Source of the DNA: Prevotella sp.
Lineage (GTDB): Bacteria > Bacteroidota > Bacteroidia > Bacteroidales > Bacteroidaceae
Direction of reading: 5' to 3'
Assembly (NCBI GenBank): GCA_017469955.1
Contig: JAFUFJ010000001.1
Location: 1-37,282, forward strand
DNA length: 37,282 nt
The notes under the pieces were generated by a model, which did no database searches, was not told the DNA's origin, and worked only from the letters and a program-made list of their open reading frames with translations. Positions 13,979 to 23,082 of this stretch are shown in pieces. Numbering within the stretch: position 1 is the stretch's first letter; each line of letters begins with the position of its first letter. The translations under genes were made by a program, and so were the position numbers.

Positions 13979-16900
13979 CTATTTGATGACAACCTTCTTG
14001 CCTCCCACAATAAACACGCCCTTTGACGGACGTTCTACGCGCTGGCCTTGCAGGTTGTATGCCTCTGATGCTTCAGCCTTTTCGCCCTTGACTTTCTTGA
14101 TGCCGGTCAGGAACTCGTCGCAGATGACAATCTTCTCGGCACTTTCTTCCTTTGGAAGCTTGCTGACGAAGTAGGCACGCATGCCGGTTACCTGGCTTGC
14201 ACGTGAGGCAGGTTCGAACGCTGTGCCGTCGGAATTGACGACATAGACCCCGCTCAGGCGGTCGGTAATCCACGTTCCGTAGAAATTATAGGCGTCGGAA
14301 ACCACCTTGGGCTGGTTGTCTGTCGTCGACGGCATGGTGACTTCTTCAGCAGACATCACGATGGGCTTGCCCACATAGGCAAACGGCACGGCCATGACAT
14401 ACGGCGTCTGCGCAAGTATCTTGTCGACAAAGTCGAACTTCACAGTATTGTCATCTTCCAGATAAGCGAACTCTTTCAGATACAGGTCCTTTTCCTCTTC
14501 GTCGGCCTTCCACCGCAGTTCTGTGCCTTCACAGGCAACACTTGCCGGCTCAAACGGCAGGTTCAAGGCCGTCCAGTTGTCTTTTCCTGTAGAGCCTTTG
14601 GCAAAGGTGCGGGTGAAAGTGACCTTGTCGGCCGTGAACTCCATGGGCGAAACATAGGCCAATCCGTCCTGAAGATGGATCTCTTCGGCATGCTTTCCGC
14701 GCACGACATTAAGCCCGTCAAGGCCTTCAATCTCAGCATCTTCGTCAATGAAGTAGATGGTGTTCTTGTAGCCTGGGTCTTGAATACGGGCTGAATGGAT
14801 GCCTCGCAGGTCGACGGCAGCCGAGGAATTCGGCGTCTGGACGGTCAAAGATGAGGCCTTACCCAGAATCTGTCCGTTGGCCATGTAGAGCAATATGCCC
14901 TCCTTCAGGTCGCCCATACGCGTAAGTCCGGAAATGCTCTCGTTGGTATTGAGGTTGGAAACGCTGATGCCAAAGGTGCGGTTGGTCTCTTTTCCCGTGA
15001 AAATGTAGCTGAGTGTCGACGAGCTTCCTGCCGGAATCTGATAGTGAAGGTTCGCTGCACCGTTTGTCCAGTAGATGTTGTCTTCTATGTTTTTCCGCCA
15101 GAGCTGTACCTTGATTGTGCCGTCATAGTCCTCAGTGCCGGTGTTTTTCAGGGTGAGCTGTCCCGAGATGACTCCTCCGTAGATGTTGTTACCCTCCTTG
15201 TTGGTGATCTTGTTGGATACCAGTGAAAGGATATATCCGGTGGCGGCAGTGTTGCCTTTCTTGGTGATCTCCACCTCACTCTCGCCGATGACCGCGCTTC
15301 CTTGGCTGTTGGTAGCGACCCATACGTGCCATGTGCCAGTCTGTTCAGCCTCGGTGTTGAAGTAGAACGAGATGGTGTTTGGCTTGTCTTTCGTAAGACT
15401 GACGGCCGAACGGCATGCCGCTGTGCCCTTGACATCGGTCATGCTTGCAAAGAAATAGACCGTTCCGAAGTAGTCGCCTACGCTGTTTGCAAACGTGACG
15501 TCTACCGTCTGCTTGCTGCCAGCCTTCTGATCGCCGGTGAAAACGATATCCTGTACGGTCAGTCCGGTTGAGGAATTAATCCTTTGCGCATTGACATTTC
15601 CGTCGGCGTCTACATTCACTTCAATCCATTCTGAACCCATGATGAAGGATGTATTCCAGGCAGAATAGCCCTTCACTCGTCCGATAGGTGCCACTTTATA
15701 GGTGCCGGGGTCGAGGCCTTCGATGATGTATGTGCGGGTGGATGTTGTGTTGTTGGCCAGAGAAAACTCATCAGTCTGACCGATAGGCATGAAGGTTCCG
15801 TCCTCTTTTTGGAAACCTATGCCGGTCTCAAAGGTATTCAATGAGCCGGTCTGGTTGCGGTATCCTGACCGTATTGCGGGCTTTCCGTCCATCTCAGTCA
15901 GCGTGACACTGTTGATGGTCATCTTGAGTTGTGTGTCGTCAATGCCGTCGGGCAGCTTCACATTCAGCATGGCATACTGGGTCATGGAGTAGCCGTCACT
16001 GCTGCTGCTGGCTCCGATGCCGGTGTTGTCGCCGGGGTTTAACACGTCGATACGGAAGTATCCGTCGCTACTTCCGCCCCAACCCCAGTTAACGTGGAAC
16101 AGTCCTTCACCATCATATCCGTCGACAACGAAGGCATGACCTCCACCGGTTGAGTGGCCTGAATAGCTGATAGGATGGCCTGCTGCGAGGTCGTTGTAGA
16201 GCATATCGTGCCACTCTTCGTGGGTATAGCCGGTCCTTGATGCGGCTAAACCGCTGTCGTCGAAGCCGAAGATGTCTTTGTATACGGTCATGGCCTGGCT
16301 GTGTGAAGCGCCTGAAGAGGCCCCGTAGCCCATCTTGATGGCCTGTCCTACCATGAGCATCAGCTTGGCCACTGCGTCTTTTTCCTCGTCGGTGTTGGCC
16401 GAAGTGTAGATGTCGCACATGTGCTCCCAGTCGATTTCTTCTCCGGCATTGATGCGTGGCAGCGAGACAACGATGGTGGTGTCTTTCTGGTATTCGTTGC
16501 CTTCGTCGTCGAGACGCGTCACTTTTGTCTTGTAAGTGTTGGAGTGGGTGCTGATGCTGCGTGCGATTTTATTGGGGAATTTCCAGTAGTTGATGACTTG
16601 TGCGATGGCAGTTGCCACGCATCCTGTTGCCGAATGGTCGCCGTGTCCGCCGTCGGTGGTGTAGTATTCGGGGCACATTCTGTTGTAGGGGTCTCCCTGG
16701 TTCCACTTGCTTTTCATCAGCGGATTGATGGCTCTGCGCACGGGTTTGATGCGTCTTGGCGCCTTTGCTTTGTCGAGTTGGCTGGTCTGGATGTTGTTGT
16801 CGTCCATCCATTTGATCTGGTCGGCATAGCCTTGCAGGAATGAAAGCATGTTTTCGGGCATGTTTTCGGCATCGAAAGTGCCGTGGTCGCAATAGCCAAG

Positions 16901-17170
16901 TACCTGTTCGGTGCGGTCGTCTCCCGACATGATGACGAAGCCTTGCTCCTGGCCTACGTTGAAAACGTAGTAGTAAGCCTGGTCGGAAGTCTGCGAGACT
17001 TTTCGAGGAGCGCGGTAGGCAGTCTTCGCCGTTGTCATCATGACTCCTTTCGAAGCCATGAACTCGCGGGCCTGACTCAAGGCCTGTTCTCTGCTTACTG
17101 GGCCGGCCCACAGGTTGAGTCCTGCCAACAGACCGATTAAGATGCATGTAGTCTTTTTCATTTTAGACAT
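13979..17170 (-). CDS. C10 family cysteine protease (streptopain/PrtT-like), secreted
   Basis: The 1063-residue protein has a signal peptide (ends near LNLWAG), an inhibitory Spi-type propeptide (about 24-125) and a C10 papain-like domain. Catalytic Cys184 lies in ATGCVATAIAQVINYW and His345 in GGGHAFVVDGYDG, followed by FHVNWGWGGSSDGYF. Residues 400-1000 form beta-rich adhesin-like segments, and the C-terminus (YNLQGQRVERPSKGVFIVGG) is a Bacteroidota surface-sorting-style tail. Relatives such as streptopain and PrtT cut host proteins. It is likely made as a zymogen and exported. A promoter is visible at 17232-17262. ATG 17170 is used; ATG 17161 (MKKTTC) is equally possible. Confidence 0.9.
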   Translation of the reverse strand: MSKMKKTTCILIGLLAGLNLWAGPVSREQALSQAREFMASKGVMMTTAKTAYRAPRKVSQTSDQAYYYVFNVGQEQGFVIMSGDDRTEQVLGYCDHGTFDAENMPENMLSFLQGYADQIKWMDDNNIQTSQLDKAKAPRRIKPVRRAINPLMKSKWNQGDPYNRMCPEYYTTDGGHGDHSATGCVATAIAQVINYWKFPNKIARSISTHSNTYKTKVTRLDDEGNEYQKDTTIVVSLPRINAGEEIDWEHMCDIYTSANTDEEKDAVAKLMLMVGQAIKMGYGASSGASHSQAMTVYKDIFGFDDSGLAASRTGYTHEEWHDMLYNDLAAGHPISYSGHSTGGGHAFVVDGYDGEGLFHVNWGWGGSSDGYFRIDVLNPGDNTGIGASSSSDGYSMTQYAMLNVKLPDGIDDTQLKMTINSVTLTEMDGKPAIRSGYRNQTGSLNTFETGIGFQKEDGTFMPIGQTDEFSLANNTTSTRTYIIEGLDPGTYKVAPIGRVKGYSAWNTSFIMGSEWIEVNVDADGNVNAQRINSSTGLTVQDIVFTGDQKAGSKQTVDVTFANSVGDYFGTVYFFASMTDVKGTAACRSAVSLTKDKPNTISFYFNTEAEQTGTWHVWVATNSQGSAVIGESEVEITKKGNTAATGYILSLVSNKITNKEGNNIYGGVISGQLTLKNTGTEDYDGTIKVQLWRKNIEDNIYWTNGAANLHYQIPAGSSSTLSYIFTGKETNRTFGISVSNLNTNESISGLTRMGDLKEGILLYMANGQILGKASSLTVQTPNSSAAVDLRGIHSARIQDPGYKNTIYFIDEDAEIEGLDGLNVVRGKHAEEIHLQDGLAYVSPMEFTADKVTFTRTFAKGSTGKDNWTALNLPFEPASVACEGTELRWKADEEEKDLYLKEFAYLEDDNTVKFDFVDKILAQTPYVMAVPFAYVGKPIVMSAEEVTMPSTTDNQPKVVSDAYNFYGTWITDRLSGVYVVNSDGTAFEPASRASQVTGMRAYFVSKLPKEESAEKIVICDEFLTGIKKVKGEKAEASEAYNLQGQRVERPSKGVFIVGGKKVVIK

Positions 17171-17231
17171 AGGTTTTGTAAGAATAGATTGATATGTTTT
17201 CAGGTTTTCATGAAAGGCAAATAGCCATGCA

Positions 17232-17262
17232 CAAAGGTAGATGTTTTTTTGAAGCGGTGCAA
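17232..17262 (-). promoter_or_regulatory. Promoter of the C10 protease gene
   Basis: On the minus strand TTG (17262-17260), a 20-bp spacer and TACCTTTG (17239-17232) form a good Bacteroidota promoter, leaving a leader of about 55 nt before 17170. Confidence 0.75.
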
Positions 17263-17347
17263 GAAAATGAGCAAAAAAATGTGGCTTCCTGAGCTTTTTT
17301 GTGGTGTACCATCTCTGTTAACGTTGCCGAAGGCCATGAATGTGGTC

Positions 17348-17435
17348 CATACACCTATGATGTACACTTCATACATCTCGCTGGTATGGTTCATACATCT
17401 ATGATGTATGCATGAGAAAGGGTAGCTTTCTCGGC
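17348..17435. repeat. 22-bp palindromic array D (4 units, mixed class)
   Basis: Units start at 17348, 17370, 17392 and 17414. Unit 3 has 8-bp perfect arms CATACATC/GATGTATG around TAT. Unit 4 has 7-bp arms GAGAAAG/CTTTCTC. The layout (three TAC/GTA units then one GAAAG/CTTTC unit, then GCGTGAAG) is the same as array C. It lies in the divergent region between the C10 protease and der. Confidence 0.88.
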
Positions 17436-17531
17436 GTGAAGGCTTTCAGTGTCGGACGGCTTGGCGGTCTCTTCAAGCCGTGTCTGCTCACCCTGAAATG
17501 CTTGAATGGTTTCTCATCGCACCCGCCTGTT

Positions 17532-17673
17532 CGTACCTTTAGATAATATACTCTCGCTCGGAAATACGAAAAAAGTTTTGTATTTCGCTTTTCTTTCCGT
17601 ACCTTTAGATAAGGTACTCTCGCTCGGAAATACGAAAAAAGTTTTGTATTTCGCTCGCTTATTCGTACCTTTG
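17532..17673 (+). repeat. Tandem 66-bp promoter-bearing repeats before der
   Basis: Two near-identical 66-bp copies begin at 17532 and 17598, and a third starts at 17664 and runs into the der promoter. Each begins CGTACCTTT and contains CTCGCTCGGAAATACGAAAA and TTTTG. The -7 boxes are TACCTTTA (17534), TACCTTTA (17600) and TACCTTTG (17666). Copies 2 and 3 have TTTTG with a 19-bp spacer upstream. GAAATAC/GTATTTC and AAAA/TTTT could form a hairpin in each full copy. Confidence 0.85.
17642..17673 (+). promoter_or_regulatory. der: Promoter of der (intact copy)
   Basis: TTTTG (17642-17646), a 19-bp spacer and TACCTTTG (17666-17673) followed by CACG. It is the only one of the three copies with the full -7 consensus, 18 bp before ATG 17692. 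Confidence 0.85.
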
Positions 17674-17691
17674 CACGCAAAAACAGAGCTT

Positions 17692-19008
17692 ATGGCAAAT
17701 AATTTAGTAGCGATCGTGGGTCGCCCCAATGTGGGAAAATCGACTCTGTTCAACCGCTTGACGCAGTCGCGTCAGGCTATCGTGAGCGACGAGGCGGGCA
17801 CAACGCGCGACCGTCAGTATGGCAAGTGCGAGTGGAACGGACGTGAATTCTCGGTGGTTGATACGGGCGGATGGGTAGTTAACTCTGACGACATCTTCGA
17901 AGATGCCATCCGTCGGCAGGTGCTTATTGCCACTGAAGAGGCCGATCTCATCCTGTTCCTCGTCGATACCAAGAACGGACTGACCGACTGGGATGAGGAT
18001 GTAGCCAAGATATTGCGCCGGACGAAGCTGCCGGTGGTGCTCGTTGCCAACAAGGTTGACGACGGAAGACAACAATACTACGCGGCAGAATTCTACAAGC
18101 TTGGGCTCGGTGATCCGCATTGTGTCAGTGCTGCAACGGGCAGCGGAACGGGCGATCTGCTCGACTTCGTGCTCTCAAAACTGCCTGAAGGCAAAGCCGA
18201 GACGCTCGAAGAGGGCATTCCTCGTTTTGCCGTCGTTGGCCGTCCTAACGCAGGCAAGTCGAGCATCATCAATGCCTTCATCGGCGAAGACCGCAACATC
18301 GTCACCGAAATAGCCGGTACAACGCGTGACTCCATCTACACACGCTACGACAAGTTCGGCTTCGACTTCTACCTTGTCGACACAGCAGGCATACGCCGCA
18401 AGAACAAAGTGACCGAAGATCTGGAGTTCTACAGCGTGATGCGCAGCATCAGAGCCATAGAGAACAGCGACGTGTGCATCCTCATGATCGACGCCACCCG
18501 TGGCATTGAAGCCCAGGACATGAACATCTTCCAGCTCATTCAGAAAAACTCCAAGTCGCTCGTTGTGGTGGTCAACAAGTGGGATCTCGTAGAAGACAAG
18601 TCGCAGATAGCCGTCAAGACCTTCGAGAACGCCATCCGAAACCGCATGGCACCCTTTGTCGACTTCCCCATAATCTTTGCCTCGGCCGTGACGAAGCAGC
18701 GCATCTTCAAGGTGCTTGAAATGGCAAAGCAGGTCTATTTGAACCGTACAAAGAAGATCGGAACTACCAAGCTCAACGAGGTAATGCTGCCCATCATCGA
18801 GGCAACACCGCCCCCTTCGAACAAGGGAAAGTACATCAAAATCAAATATTGCTCGCAGCTGCCCAACACGCAGATACCCTCTTTCGTCTTCTATGCCAAC
18901 CTTCCGCAGTATATAAAGGAACCCTACAAGCGCTTCCTGGAGAACAAAATACGCGAGAACTGGTCGATGCACGGATGTCCGATCAACGTGTTCATCAGAC
19001 AAAAGTAG
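17692..19008 (+). CDS. der: GTPase Der (EngA)
   Basis: The 438-residue GTPase acts in 50S ribosome assembly. Two tandem G domains are seen: GRPNVGKST (10-18) and a second GRPNAGKSS near residue 180. Each is followed by DTGGW or DTAGI, then NKVD or NKWD, and the end is a KH-like domain ([20 protein letters not shown]). The start at ATG 17692 is certain: the frame is open upstream from 17506, but that part is translated promoter repeats. The small lipoprotein gene follows after 53 bp. Confidence 0.97.
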   Translation: MANNLVAIVGRPNVGKSTLFNRLTQSRQAIVSDEAGTTRDRQYGKCEWNGREFSVVDTGGWVVNSDDIFEDAIRRQVLIATEEADLILFLVDTKNGLTDWDEDVAKILRRTKLPVVLVANKVDDGRQQYYAAEFYKLGLGDPHCVSAATGSGTGDLLDFVLSKLPEGKAETLEEGIPRFAVVGRPNAGKSSIINAFIGEDRNIVTEIAGTTRDSIYTRYDKFGFDFYLVDTAGIRRKNKVTEDLEFYSVMRSIRAIENSDVCILMIDATRGIEAQDMNIFQLIQKNSKSLVVVVNKWDLVEDKSQIAVKTFENAIRNRMAPFVDFPIIFASAVTKQRIFKVLEMAKQVYLNRTKKIGTTKLNEVMLPIIEATPPPSNKGKYIKIKYCSQLPNTQIPSFVFYANLPQYIKEPYKRFLENKIRENWSMHGCPINVFIRQK

Positions 19009-19061
19009 GACAAGCCCCGGCTCTTCCCTTTTTGCAGAGGAGGAAAAACTGTTCGGAAAAA

Positions 19062-19493
19062 ATGAGAAAAGACAATAAAGACAAGGCTACAGGTGCAGCC
19101 TCTTCCCGCTGTGGACTGTGGGGAATGGTGGTGGCGGGCATGCTTCTTTTGGCATGTTCGCATCAGGATACGGCAAAAGTGGCCGGACAAGTGGCCCGCC
19201 AATACTATGAACAGCTGCTGAAAGGCGACTATGAGTCGTTCGTAGACGGATGCTATCAGCCCGACGCCATTCCCGAAAGCTATCGCGAACAGCTGGTAGA
19301 CAATGCGAAAATGTTTGTCGGTCGGCAGCAGACAGAGCATCGGGGCATCAAGGAAGTGCGCCTGGCCAACGCCGAAGCCGACACCGTTGACAACCGTGTC
19401 AATGCCTTTCTCGTCTTTTGCTACGGCGACTCAACGAGCGAACAGGTGCTCGTTCCGATGATAGAGCAGGGCGGAACATGGTATATGCGGTAG
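19062..19493 (+). CDS. Small lipoprotein (NTF2-like, DUF4878-type)
   Basis: The 143-residue protein has an N-terminal signal with a lipobox LLLAC, so the mature part is a membrane-anchored lipoprotein. The mature domain has VARQYYEQLLKGDYESFVDG, then a strand-rich end finishing at GGTWYMR, the length and pattern of NTF2-like DUF4878 lipoproteins in Bacteroidota. The function of that family is unknown. ATG 19062 is preferred to upstream in-frame codons, because these overlap der. Confidence 0.75.
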   Translation: MRKDNKDKATGAASSRCGLWGMVVAGMLLLACSHQDTAKVAGQVARQYYEQLLKGDYESFVDGCYQPDAIPESYREQLVDNAKMFVGRQQTEHRGIKEVRLANAEADTVDNRVNAFLVFCYGDSTSEQVLVPMIEQGGTWYMR

Positions 19494-19572
19494 GAAATCC
19501 GGAGCAGAACCGACACGGACACCGGACGCAATCCATAGGGATGTGGCGGTGAAGGCCATGGGTTCGCAGAGA

Positions 19573-19631
19573 AAAAGAATATCTTTTGCAAGGGAATAGT
19601 TGATCTTTTACCCGGCAAAAGATATTCTTTT
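19573..19631. terminator. Bidirectional terminator between convergent genes
   Basis: A perfect 17-bp inverted repeat (AAAAGAATATCTTTTGC / GCAAAAGATATTCTTTT) with a 25-nt loop lies between the lipoprotein gene (+) and the GH51 gene (-). Runs of A and T on both sides would let it act in both directions. Confidence 0.88.
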
Positions 19632-19700
19632 ATGCGTTAAGAGCTGAGCCTTCTGGCTCTTATGGATGAGGATTCGGGGGGGTGTCCCTGCCGAAAGACC

Positions 19701-22187
19701 TTATTTGAATCGGATGATGTTGAGCGAATAGGCCGGCACGTCGACCGTAAGATGTCCCTTTGACGGATGTAAGTCGTGACTGACGGGAATGATGTTGGTA
19801 GGCGTGTCAATGGTGTTCTCGTCGGTGCCTTTCAGCGAAGACAGGCGTGTGACGGCAGCATTCTTGATGCTCGTGCCTTTCAAGTTGACCTCGGCAGTGG
19901 TGTCTCCGCCAGTGGTGTTGACGACCTTCACGATGTATTCACGGCTGTTTTCATCATAGGTTGCCGACGAATAGATGCCCGACGAGGTGTCATGGCGCAG
20001 CACGGTGCGGAAGATTTCCTCGTTGTCAAGCAGGCAAGTCACGGTGTCGCCCAGCTCTTCGACGGTGATGTCATACCAACGACCGGCCTCTATGTGGCCC
20101 GCTTTGGTGACGAGTGCGCTCTTCGAACCGTTGATAACCTGCTCTATTCCGTGTTGTGTGTTGCCCCATCCGCCAAGGTTGAACCAGCAATAATTGTCAG
20201 GATCTACGTAGTTGAACACGACCATAAAGCCCTCCCGGCCTTCCTCTTTACGTGCGCGAACCTTTAATTTATAGTGGTCAGACTCGAAAGATGGTGAGCA
20301 GACATAGAGCGTTCCTTCGTCGAACCCCTGCTGGCTGACAACGTTGCCGTTCCTGGTCCATCCCTTTCCAATGGCTTCATCAGCGCCATGCTCCATGGAA
20401 GAAAGGTCGGCATCGCTGCCGTTGGATGGATTGAAGAAGGAGACAAGCTCATAGGAAGACTTGGTTCCCCATGTGGCGAATCCCATCCTGTTTCGCTGAG
20501 GTTTGGCAAGTCCGCTCTCGGCTTTCCTGCCGTACGGATCGGATTGTGTGACGGGAACAATGCGTGTTCCGACATTGTTCGCCATCAGTTGCTGGACGTA
20601 ATAGGAGGGCGTTCCCATGGAATGAGCCGAATTGAAGCGGATCATGTCGGGACGCCAGCGCTGGTCATTCTCGTTGACAAAGATGGGAGCATAGCTGGCC
20701 ATGGCAACAATGTCGCTGTTGTTTTCCATGCCCATCATGAAGACTGCTTCGCCAAGCGCCGCATTGAGGTTGCCGTTCTTGCCGAAACCCTGCGTGACTG
20801 CATATTCTCCACAGTAGATTTTTGGGGCAGGCTTACCGTTGGAAGTGGTGCGTTCATAGCTGTCATATTTGTGGAAATTGTCAGCAAACCATGCCGGACT
20901 GCGGTAATAATGTTCGTCCAAAAGGTCGACAGGCAGGTCAGAATCCCATCGCGGATCGTCCGTACCCCATGCAGCTACGTTGCCGACTATTTTCGTTTTA
21001 GGATATTTTTCGAGAATAGCCTTCCTGAACATGTCATAGCGTTCGTAGTAGTGATCTGCCTGTTCTGTCTGGTTAGGCTGGTTGTTCTCGTTGCCAAGTT
21101 CAATGTATTCGAGGTTGAAGGGTTTCGGATGACCGTTACGAGCACGTATGGCGCCAAATTTAGAGGTAACGGGTCCGTTGGCATATTCCATCGCTTCAAG
21201 GCATTCGCGAATCCAAGTGTCTTGCAGTTCGTCAAGCGGTGTCACGCCTCCATGCCATATTCCAAGGTTGACAACGTAAAGAGGCTTGGCGCCAATGTCT
21301 TCACTTAACTGCAGGAACTCATGGAATCCCATGCCGTCAGTGGCAGGATACCACCAGTTGGCATTCATGTGTCCGGGGCGCTCTTCAATGGGTCCTACGG
21401 TACGTTCCCAATGAAAGGCGTTGTCAGACGACAAGTTTCCTTCCACGACACATCCTCCGGGAAAGCGCACAAAGCGAGGTTTCAGCTCTGCAAGCATCGA
21501 GGCAAGATCGGGTCTACAGCCATTAGGGCGGTCTTTATAGGTAGGGGGAAAGAGCGAGACAACGTCGACATCAACCTCGCCTTTGCCGGTAAAGACCAGC
21601 ACAAAGCGTGCCTTTGGATCGTTGGCAGAGCAGGAAAGAGTCGCAGAAAACTTCTTCCATTGGCTGTCAAGCGTTCCGTTGACGAGGGTTTCGGCATAGA
21701 CTTCTGCTCCATTTTCAATAGCGTTTCCGCCGACAAGCATGGCTTTGATGGTGCCGTTTGCTGTGCCTTTTGCCCAGAAGGAGAGCTGATAGGTGCGGCC
21801 TTGTACGGCATGAATGCCCCAGTATCCTGCGTTTTCCAGATAGGCATAGCCGTCTTCCTGGTTTTCAAACCTGAGTGACATGGCCTTTTTCTGTGCATTG
21901 TTGAGAAGGTCTTTCGTTGTGATTTCCGAAGTCAACTCTCCCGTTTGATTTCCGCAAATACCTGTTTTCCAAGGCTCAAGGGTGTCGTCTTCAAACGAGC
22001 GGTTGCGGATAAGTTCGGCATAAAGGCCTCCGTCTGCGGCATGATTGATGTCTTCGAAGAAGATGCCATATAGCATTGGTGACACTTTTTTGCCGAGTTG
22101 TTTCGGATTGATGTCAATGGTTACTTGTGCATAAGCATTACCAGCCAGAGCCAGAATGAGGCTCATTAAGGTTAGGAGTTTTTTCAT
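19701..22187 (-). CDS. Alpha-L-arabinofuranosidase, GH51 family
   Basis: The 828-residue secreted enzyme removes terminal arabinofuranose from plant polysaccharides such as arabinan or arabinoxylan. After the signal peptide (KKLLTLMSLILALAGNAYAQ) comes the GH51 N-region, with YGIFFEDINHAADGGLYAEL and a carbohydrate-binding-like segment (about 80-210). The TIM barrel has the acid/base Glu367 in LGNENN and nucleophile Glu461 in YCGEYAV. The remainder is the C-terminal beta domain. ATG 22187 is preferred to an upstream ATG at 22223, because it directly begins the signal peptide. It starts 37 bp after the mlaF stop on the same strand, so it may be expressed from the mla transcript. Confidence 0.93.
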   Translation of the reverse strand: MKKLLTLMSLILALAGNAYAQVTIDINPKQLGKKVSPMLYGIFFEDINHAADGGLYAELIRNRSFEDDTLEPWKTGICGNQTGELTSEITTKDLLNNAQKKAMSLRFENQEDGYAYLENAGYWGIHAVQGRTYQLSFWAKGTANGTIKAMLVGGNAIENGAEVYAETLVNGTLDSQWKKFSATLSCSANDPKARFVLVFTGKGEVDVDVVSLFPPTYKDRPNGCRPDLASMLAELKPRFVRFPGGCVVEGNLSSDNAFHWERTVGPIEERPGHMNANWWYPATDGMGFHEFLQLSEDIGAKPLYVVNLGIWHGGVTPLDELQDTWIRECLEAMEYANGPVTSKFGAIRARNGHPKPFNLEYIELGNENNQPNQTEQADHYYERYDMFRKAILEKYPKTKIVGNVAAWGTDDPRWDSDLPVDLLDEHYYRSPAWFADNFHKYDSYERTTSNGKPAPKIYCGEYAVTQGFGKNGNLNAALGEAVFMMGMENNSDIVAMASYAPIFVNENDQRWRPDMIRFNSAHSMGTPSYYVQQLMANNVGTRIVPVTQSDPYGRKAESGLAKPQRNRMGFATWGTKSSYELVSFFNPSNGSDADLSSMEHGADEAIGKGWTRNGNVVSQQGFDEGTLYVCSPSFESDHYKLKVRARKEEGREGFMVVFNYVDPDNYCWFNLGGWGNTQHGIEQVINGSKSALVTKAGHIEAGRWYDITVEELGDTVTCLLDNEEIFRTVLRHDTSSGIYSSATYDENSREYIVKVVNTTGGDTTAEVNLKGTSIKNAAVTRLSSLKGTDENTIDTPTNIIPVSHDLHPSKGHLTVDVPAYSLNIIRFK

Positions 22188-22224
22188 ATGATGTTGTTTG
22201 ATAATAGGAAAATGCGTATGCATG

Positions 22225-22998
22225 CTATTCTTTCATTTCCTCTTCCAGCTCCACTTCCTTGACCTTCTTGAAGAGATCAGAGGCAAAAACGAGGTCATTG
22301 AGGCGCTGGTTGTTGGACGAAATGACCTCATGTGATGTGCCAGTCCATTCTTTATGGCCCTTATAGATGAAGAGAATGTTCTCACCTATGCCCATGACTG
22401 AGTTCATATCATGGGTATTGATGATGGTGGTGATGTTGAGGTCATGTGTGATACCTGACAGTAATTCGTCGATGACAAGGGAGGTCTTTGGGTCGAGTCC
22501 TGAGTTGGGTTCGTCGCAAAAGAGGTATTTCGGTTGCAGCACTATGGCTCTTGCTATGGCCACTCTTTTCTGCATTCCGCCCGATATCTCGGCAGGAAAC
22601 TTGTCTTCTGCGCCTTTGAGGTTGACCCGTTCAAGGCATTCCATGGCTCTTTTCTTGCGATCGCGGAGGCTCATTGGCGAGAACATGTCAAGCGGGAACA
22701 TTACGTTTTCCAGCACTGTTAGTGAGTCGAAGAGGGCTGCACTCTGGAAGATCATTCCCATTTCCCGTCGCATCCTCACTTTTTCCTTTTTCGACATCTT
22801 CACGAAGTCGCGTCCGTCGTAGAGCACTTCACCGCTGGTTGGCTCAAGAAGCCCGACGAGATTTTTCATCAGTACGGTCTTTCCCGACCCTGATTGTCCG
22901 ATAATCAGGTTTGTCTTTCCGTCTTCAAACTGGAAGGTGATGTCGTGGAGCACTTCTTTGTCGTCGAAAGATTTGTATAGTTTCTTAACTTCAATCAT
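22225..22998 (-). CDS. mlaF: ABC transporter ATPase, MlaF-type (phospholipid transport)
   Basis: The 257-residue protein has Walker A GQSGSGKT (34-41), signature ISGGMQKRVA (138-147), Walker B YLFCDEPNSGLDP with Asp162/Glu163 and switch His196. The segment around GGMQKRVAIARA and NSGLDP is typical of the MlaF/Ttg2A branch, which drives lipid exchange between inner and outer membranes. The permease mlaE lies 84 bp upstream in the same direction. An mlaD (MCE-domain) gene is not in the window. Confidence 0.9.
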   Translation of the reverse strand: MIEVKKLYKSFDDKEVLHDITFQFEDGKTNLIIGQSGSGKTVLMKNLVGLLEPTSGEVLYDGRDFVKMSKKEKVRMRREMGMIFQSAALFDSLTVLENVMFPLDMFSPMSLRDRKKRAMECLERVNLKGAEDKFPAEISGGMQKRVAIARAIVLQPKYLFCDEPNSGLDPKTSLVIDELLSGITHDLNITTIINTHDMNSVMGIGENILFIYKGHKEWTGTSHEVISSNNQRLNDLVFASDLFKKVKEVELEEEMKE

Positions 22999-23082
22999 TG
23001 TCTTTTTCGTTAGGGAATTATGGCGTTCTGAGGATCAGCAGCATGGGTGTCTGGTCTTCTTTGTATCATGTTTTCCGGATTT

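Noticed and set aside
17506-17691. N-terminal extension of Der
   Set aside because: The 62 upstream codons are translated promoter repeats. The promoter ends 18 bp before ATG 17692, and family members start at MANN-like residues.
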